Of a stretch of DNA of 57,354 nt, positions 52,551-57,354 are shown in pieces. This stretch comes from Tractidigestivibacter sp050946515. GTDB lineage: Bacteria > Actinomycetota > Coriobacteriia > Coriobacteriales > Atopobiaceae. The position numbers were made by a program, and so were the translations under genes. Below the pieces are notes generated by a model. It did no database searches. It was given only the letters and a program-made list of their open reading frames with translations, and was not told the DNA's origin. The stretch is from positions 1 through 57,354 of the forward strand of contig NZ_JBMNUX010000015.1 of NCBI RefSeq assembly GCF_050946515.1, given 5' to 3'. Position 1 is the stretch's first letter. Every line of letters starts with the position of its first letter.

Positions 52551-54986
52551 CTAGAGATCGACGTACTCCGACTTTGTCAGCGGCGAGACCTTGTAGGTAG
52601 AGGTGCGGTCGTCGTCAATCACGCCCGACCAGTTCATGCCGAACGCGAAGTCGTAGGTGTTGCCCTCGGAATCCGTGTAGCACTCAAGGTCGCGAGGAAC
52701 GTCCTCGTCGTTCGCCTCGACGGTATCCATGTCGGCAGGCATCTGCAGCGGAAGAAGACCGGTGGGCTCGGTCTTTCCTGCAAGAATGTTCAGGAAGTCA
52801 TCGCCAGAAGCATCAAAACCCATGAGAATTGCGTCGCAATACGGCTCAAGCTCGGAGAACACCATTGGACGGTCGGCGTTGATGCAAACGACTACCGGCT
52901 TGTCGCCCATCTGCTCGCGAACGCTCTGGACGAGCTCAAGGTCGGAAAGATTGCTAGCCACGGCAGACTGCCCGTAGTAGCTGCGGTTTTCCTTCACGCC
53001 GTCCACGATGTCGCCGGCAATAGACTCCTTGCGCACGTTATCCCCGTCAGCAACGTACTCGCCGTACTGAAGGGAGATGGGCACATATGCGGAAGTCTCC
53101 TGGTCATAGCCCAGCCCCGGCGTAGGGTTCTTGATGAACACGAACGCGCAATCGCAGTCGGCGGTCTCGTCGGAGGTGGCGCGCGTGATCTCGGTCCCGT
53201 CATAGGTGGGATTGCCGTCTGTGCCAGCTGGGCCTGCGGGATCGCCCTGCGTGTCGGTCACGATGTCAAAGAGCTCAGATGCCGCCGCCTCGGTCACGGG
53301 AAGCCCCTCGGTCGCAGCGGCGTATGCCGAACCCGGCGTGTAGGACATCGGGATGTAGACCTTGAGCTTGCTCCCGTCGCTTTCTTTAATCACATTGCCG
53401 GCGTTCTTGAGCATCACGATGGACTTGTCGATCGCCTCGCTCACAAGCGAGGTGACCTCGTCGCCCTCGACAACGCCGCCTGCAGCCGTAGAGTCGGCAT
53501 ACGGGCACTCGCCGAGACCGATATAGTACAGAGTGCGAATCACGCGTCGCGCGGAGGAGCGAACCTGCTCAAGCGCAGCGTCCTCCCCCACTTCGGCTGC
53601 ATAGAGGTCATAGCCAGCCTTAAGGTCAACAAGGTCAAGGCCGCCACCAATCTGATCGATTCCGGCAGCCAGAATCTTCTCGTAGCGCTCGGGCTTCGTA
53701 GCCGTCTCCATGCCCCAAGGAGTGCAGACCATAGCCGTGCCAAGGTCCTCTGTAACGCCCCAGTCAGAGCAGATCAGTCCGTCGTACTCGCACTTCTCGC
53801 GCAGGATGTCATTCTTCCACTTGGAGAATGCCGTGCCCACGAGCTCGCCGTACTTCTCGTCGTCAGAATAAGCAATGGAGTAGGAATCCATGTACGAGGC
53901 CGTCTGGCCAGTCTGGGAATCAAGGTGCAGCCCACCGTCCACAAACGGAATCAGGTGCGCCTCCATGTTGTCGCCAGGATAGACGCAGTACTTGCCGATG
54001 GCGCTGTGCGCCTCACGACCGGATTCGCCAGCGCCGTCGCCCGGGAAGTGCTTGAGCATGTTGATGACCGACTCGGAGCCCCAGCCCTGGTCGTTGCCAT
54101 CGTCGTCGTAGGTCGACTGCAGACCAGACGCATAGGCGTTGGTAAGGTCGCGAGAGAGGGCAGGATCCTCGCCAAAGGTGCCGGTGATGCGGCGCCAGCG
54201 CGGCTCCGTGGCAAGGTCCATCTGCGTGCCCAGCAAGGTGGCGACACCCTCGGCGCGGTAGCAGCGCGACTCCTGCTGAGAGACCCGCTTCACGAGGTCG
54301 GGGTCAAAGCTTGCCGCCAGGCCGAGCGTACTGGGGAAGCCGTAGTCCTTGGGGTTGTTGGAGATGTTAAACGGAATGCCGTAGGTCTTCTGCTCGCAGG
54401 CCTCTTGCAGGCTGTTGTTCCATCGGGCAAGCGAGCTTGCGGAAGCGACCGCGCCAAAGTTCAGCATGGTACGAATGCCAGCGTCGATAACGTCCTGCGT
54501 CGTGGGATTGGGATTGCCCTCGACAACCGTTCCTCCCCCGGTAATCTCGTCGGTGAGCGCGCCTGTCGAGAAGATCGATCCGTGCACCATAAGCGCGAGA
54601 GCCTCGTCCTCGCTGAGCTCGTCGGCAAGCGCAGAGGAGCGGTCGTCGGCGCTCTGGCGCCAGTCCTCCCACAGGTCCAGCTTCCCATTGCCGTTAAGGT
54701 CCTTGAACGCATAGCCGTCCACCTGAATGATCTTCGAAGTGTCCATCACTCCGATCGTGGCGCCGCCGTCCTGGGTGTAGCGGGTCCAGCCGTCGCGGGT
54801 CTCCTCGCTCGACCACTTTGCCTCGACGTCGTCGCCATCAGGGTCGATAGGGTACTTGTCTGCCGCCGGAGCCGCGGTGGCATCGCTCGTCGAGGAGCCC
54901 TCAGACGAGCAGCCAGCCAGAGAAATTGCCGCTCCCGCCAAGGCCGCCCCCTGAAGAAAGTTGCGCCTGGATACGTTCTTGCTCAT
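52551..54986 (-). CDS. Tat-exported glycoside hydrolase family 3 lipoprotein (beta-glucosidase-like)
   Basis: An 811-residue exported glycosidase. The N-terminus has a Tat motif (SRRNFLQG) and a lipobox (LAGCSS), so it is probably folded before export and lipid-anchored. A short EF-hand-like calcium loop (DLNGNGKLDLWEDW) is near residues 93-106. The two-domain GH3 fold follows: the substrate loops WRRITGTFGEDP and LKHFPGDGAGESGREAHS, the nucleophile in GLICSDWGVTED, and the C-terminal alpha/beta sandwich (SIVMLKNAGNVI, VVCINADRPMVFSELEPY, GLLPLQMPADMD). The sugar specificity is not readable. ATG 54986 follows GGAGAGG; an open frame to 55082 is not used. It is divergent from a LytTR two-component system that may control it. 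Confidence 0.93.
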   Translation of the reverse strand: MSKNVSRRNFLQGAALAGAAISLAGCSSEGSSTSDATAAPAADKYPIDPDGDDVEAKWSSEETRDGWTRYTQDGGATIGVMDTSKIIQVDGYAFKDLNGNGKLDLWEDWRQSADDRSSALADELSEDEALALMVHGSIFSTGALTDEITGGGTVVEGNPNPTTQDVIDAGIRTMLNFGAVASASSLARWNNSLQEACEQKTYGIPFNISNNPKDYGFPSTLGLAASFDPDLVKRVSQQESRCYRAEGVATLLGTQMDLATEPRWRRITGTFGEDPALSRDLTNAYASGLQSTYDDDGNDQGWGSESVINMLKHFPGDGAGESGREAHSAIGKYCVYPGDNMEAHLIPFVDGGLHLDSQTGQTASYMDSYSIAYSDDEKYGELVGTAFSKWKNDILREKCEYDGLICSDWGVTEDLGTAMVCTPWGMETATKPERYEKILAAGIDQIGGGLDLVDLKAGYDLYAAEVGEDAALEQVRSSARRVIRTLYYIGLGECPYADSTAAGGVVEGDEVTSLVSEAIDKSIVMLKNAGNVIKESDGSKLKVYIPMSYTPGSAYAAATEGLPVTEAAASELFDIVTDTQGDPAGPAGTDGNPTYDGTEITRATSDETADCDCAFVFIKNPTPGLGYDQETSAYVPISLQYGEYVADGDNVRKESIAGDIVDGVKENRSYYGQSAVASNLSDLELVQSVREQMGDKPVVVCINADRPMVFSELEPYCDAILMGFDASGDDFLNILAGKTEPTGLLPLQMPADMDTVEANDEDVPRDLECYTDSEGNTYDFAFGMNWSGVIDDDRTSTYKVSPLTKSEYVDL

Positions 54987-55159
54987 TGCCTCTCCTTCCG
55001 ATGTGGGTTCGCGCGCCTCTGCGGCAAACCGCTCCCCTCCACGCCGTTTTCCGTTTGCTTTAGGGTTCCATAGACGGCTCAATCGAGCCCAATCGTGGCA
55101 AGAAGTCGCCTTTCTCAGTCGTAAAGTGCAGGAACCGCCTTTAAGCGGACCGAGCGGAG

Positions 55160-55168
55160 AACGTTCAT
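55160..55168 (+). promoter_or_regulatory. Possible LytTR half-site in the GH3-response regulator gap
   Basis: AACGTTCAT fits the LytTR half-site consensus ([TA][AC][CA]GTTN[AG][TG]), about 65 bases before the regulator's start. A second half-site at the usual 12-13 base spacing was not found, so this may be chance. Confidence 0.2.
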
Positions 55169-55233
55169 GCCCGCCCAGCTCAGAAGGGGCGTCAGTCCCC
55201 TAGAATTGCAGAAGGGAGATTGAGGGAGGACGA

Positions 55234-55950
55234 TTGAGCGAGACGCTGAGGGTGCTCATCGTTGAGGACGAAGACGACGCAGCACAGACGCTTGTCGAGT
55301 ATTTGCAGCGCTATGGAGAAGAGCGAAAGATCTGGGTTACGTCGACTCGTCTTGCAACGGCATTCGACCTTCCACGATCGCTAGACGCCTATGACCTCGC
55401 GCTTCTCGACATACAGCTGCCAGGCATCAACGGGATGGAGGCGGCAAAGGAGCTACGGAGCAGAGACGCCGTCACACCCATAATCTTTGTAACCAACCTA
55501 GCCCAGCTGGCGGTACGCGGCTACGAGGTCGACGCCCTTGATTTCATCATCAAGCCGGTAAGCTATCACGATTTCGCGCTTCGAATGGACCGGGCGATGC
55601 GGCGCATCCGCGAATGCACCGCCGGCCGAATTGCCGTTAGAACGCGCGAGGGCACGCACGTCGTCACCGTCCAAACGCTGGAATATGTCGAGGTAAACAA
55701 GCACAATCTTCTTTTTCACCTAGATGATCAGCAAACTCTCGAGGCGCGAGGAACGCTGCGCGAGCTTGAAGAATCAACCAAGGGCGGCACTCTGCTTCGG
55801 ATATCAAAGAGCGTGCTGGTAAACATGGAGCATATTGACCGCGTATTGGGGACCGAGCTGGTAACGACCTCGGGCGTTCATTTGGTTATTTCAAGAACTC
55901 GAAGGCGCGAAGTCGTCGAGGCAATCACGCGCTACATTGGGGGACGCTGA
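55234..55950 (+). CDS. LytTR-family response regulator
   Basis: A 238-residue regulator. The receiver domain (residues 5-120) has the acidic pair in LIVEDEDDAA, the phospho-acceptor Asp in LALLDIQLPGINGME, and the conserved Lys in DFIIKPVSYHDF. The C-terminal LytTR DNA-binding domain (from about 135) has IAVRTREGTHVVTVQTLEYVEV and ISKSVLVNMEHI. The TTG start follows GGGAGG. The stop overlaps the kinase ATG (TGATG), so the two are co-translated. Such systems often act in quorum sensing, cell-wall or carbohydrate control. Confidence 0.96.
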   Translation: MSETLRVLIVEDEDDAAQTLVEYLQRYGEERKIWVTSTRLATAFDLPRSLDAYDLALLDIQLPGINGMEAAKELRSRDAVTPIIFVTNLAQLAVRGYEVDALDFIIKPVSYHDFALRMDRAMRRIRECTAGRIAVRTREGTHVVTVQTLEYVEVNKHNLLFHLDDQQTLEARGTLRELEESTKGGTLLRISKSVLVNMEHIDRVLGTELVTTSGVHLVISRTRRREVVEAITRYIGGR

Positions 55951-57287
55951 TGCTTCAGGCTTATCTCATGGACCCATGGCCGGTTGGCATTGCGATGCAG
56001 CTTGCCATCCCCTTGGCCATGCTGCTGGGAATTCGCTCGAGCCGCTGGGGCAGCACGGCCCTTGCTGGGGTCGCCGCTTATCTTCTCATCATGATTGCAA
56101 TTACCTCAAGCGAGTGCATGCTGGTCATGGCCTTCAACGGGATGAGCCAACTGCTTGCACAATTTATTTGCTTTTCGCTTGTTGTCGCGATGCTAGCGCT
56201 GCTTATCGTCACGCTCTTCAGGACAGGCGTGTGGACCGCACTTTTCTGCGCCACCATGGCCTACGCGATGCAGAACCTCAGCTCTTCGGTCCAACTTTTT
56301 GCGACGACGATAATCGCGGGATTTTTGCACCATGATCCATTCGAAACGTCGATGCTCATGCGCGCGCTCATCACCGCTTTTTTCTGCGCGCTCGTGTATG
56401 TGCCCTGCTACCTGCTGCTGATTCGAAAGATTGACCGACGCGCACTAGACGCGACGGAAAATCGGAGGGTCCTTCTCATCTACATCCTTGTGTCGCTTGC
56501 CATCATTGGGTTCGATCTGGTGATAAAGGGGGCCTCCGAAACGGGCGTTGAGCCTCTTTACGCAATCCTCCTACGCGGCATCCACATTCTCATTTGCGTG
56601 TTCGTGCTGATTACGGAGTACTACGTGCTCTGCCAAGAGCGCGAACGCCTTGAGCACGCTGCCGTCGAGCAGCTGCTTTCAGAGCGCGAGCGCCAGCTTG
56701 AGCTTTCGCGCGAGAACATCGACGCCATCAACATCAAGTGTCACGATCTGCGCCATCAAATCCGTACCTTAGCAAACGGCCGTGCAGCGGTAGACGGCGA
56801 CGCTCTAGACGACTTGGCAAACGAGGTCGCCATTTACGACTCCATTTATGACACCGGCAACGAGACGATTGACACGGTTCTGACCGAGAAAGGGCTGGCA
56901 TGCGAGCGCGCGGGCATTACGCTCTCAGCAATTGTCGATGGGAAGGCCCTCGATTTTGTTGCATCACGCGACCTGTACGCGCTCTTTGGCAACATCCTTG
57001 ATAACGCTGTGGAGGCAACCTCCGCGCTTCGAGACCCCGACCGAAAGAGCATCTCGCTTGTTGTGAAGCGTCACAGCCACATGGTCAGCATTCACGAAGA
57101 GAATTACTGCAACGGCAGACCGAGCTTTGAAGACGGACTGCCGGTTACGACCAAGCCTGACAAGGAGAGCCATGGCTTTGGGTCTAAGTCAATGCGACTG
57201 ATCGCTCAGAAGTATGGAGGCGCCCTCGTTCAGGATTTCAAGGACGGAACGTTCCTTGTGACCGTAATGCTGCCCTTGCCCGAGTAA
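55950..57287 (+). CDS. GHKL-type sensor histidine kinase (AgrC-like)
   Basis: A 445-residue membrane kinase partnered with the preceding LytTR regulator. About six membrane helices span residues 1-230, with little outside sequence, as in peptide-sensing AgrC-type kinases. A coiled coil (QERERLEHAAVEQLLSERER) leads to the phospho-acceptor region INIKCHDLRHQIR. The GHKL ATP-binding domain has the N-box NILDNAVEATSA and a G-box near SHGFGSKSMRLIAQKYGG. No inducing-peptide gene was found in the window next to it. Confidence 0.94.
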   Translation: MLQAYLMDPWPVGIAMQLAIPLAMLLGIRSSRWGSTALAGVAAYLLIMIAITSSECMLVMAFNGMSQLLAQFICFSLVVAMLALLIVTLFRTGVWTALFCATMAYAMQNLSSSVQLFATTIIAGFLHHDPFETSMLMRALITAFFCALVYVPCYLLLIRKIDRRALDATENRRVLLIYILVSLAIIGFDLVIKGASETGVEPLYAILLRGIHILICVFVLITEYYVLCQERERLEHAAVEQLLSERERQLELSRENIDAINIKCHDLRHQIRTLANGRAAVDGDALDDLANEVAIYDSIYDTGNETIDTVLTEKGLACERAGITLSAIVDGKALDFVASRDLYALFGNILDNAVEATSALRDPDRKSISLVVKRHSHMVSIHEENYCNGRPSFEDGLPVTTKPDKESHGFGSKSMRLIAQKYGGALVQDFKDGTFLVTVMLPLPE

Positions 57288-57313
57288 GCTCGCCACCGCT
57301 CCATATCTCCATA

Positions 57314-57354
57314 TGCCAAGCTGCGCGAGTTTTGATGCCCGCGCGATGGGCGCC
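57314..57354. repeat. Further copy of the dyad repeat, truncated by the window edge
   Basis: Core AAGCTGCGCGAGTT at 57318-57331, then TTTTGATGCCCGCGCGATGGG and CGCC, matches the long-period units upstream of dnaX (52150 and 52202), including the 22-base tail. It starts 27 bases after the kinase stop. More units may follow beyond the window. Confidence 0.8.

Overview
The window reads as a chromosomal segment of a GC-rich anaerobic actinobacterium of the class Coriobacteriia, most like Olsenella and relatives (Atopobiaceae). This assignment is an inference from gene content, base composition and fused genes, not from a 16S gene. Supporting signs are the TsaB-RimI-TsaD fusion, a clostridial-type GlgC/GlgD pair, rubrerythrin, a C_GCAxxG_C_C redox protein and a multi-cluster ferredoxin. 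No phage genes, transposase or CRISPR array are visible.

Layout, left to right. (1) guaA and a LytR-CpsA-Psr cell-wall ligase. (2) An AT-richer cassette holding a divergent pair, a GcvT/LigM-like folate-dependent methyltransferase and a LysR regulator. It is bracketed by two directly repeated, about 96% identical, 347/348-bp intergenic elements with long internal hairpins (3889-4235 and 6842-7189). This is the most unusual structure here. (3) Housekeeping genes: ychF, an iron-sulfur protein, a NagZ-like lipoprotein, groES-groEL, xpt, nadE, the TsaB-RimI-TsaD fusion, tRNA-Leu, a Ppx/GppA phosphatase, a DivIC/FtsB-like protein, mazG, mfd, and a large two-domain glycosyltransferase.

(4) A complete glycogen block on the minus strand (27996-40213), in transcription order glgB, glgP, glgC, glgD, glgA, then a GH13-GH77 fusion. 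Together they make, branch, store and break down alpha-glucan. GlgB carries a histone-H1-like Lys/Ala/Pro tail. (5) nth, a TDT-family transporter overlapping a C_GCAxxG_C_C protein, metY with two operator-like repeats, rubrerythrin, a clusterless MutY-like glycosylase coupled to an Rrf2 regulator, a HAD hydrolase, tRNA-Asp and a membrane-anchored protein of unknown function.

(6) The replication/recombination cluster dnaX-ybaB-recR. An array of short dyad-symmetric repeats lies upstream of dnaX, and a further copy sits at the right edge of the window. (7) A Tat-exported GH3 lipoprotein, divergent from a LytTR response regulator and GHKL sensor kinase. Starts were chosen by Shine-Dalgarno spacing and family length. 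Several genes start at GTG or TTG, as noted in their entries.
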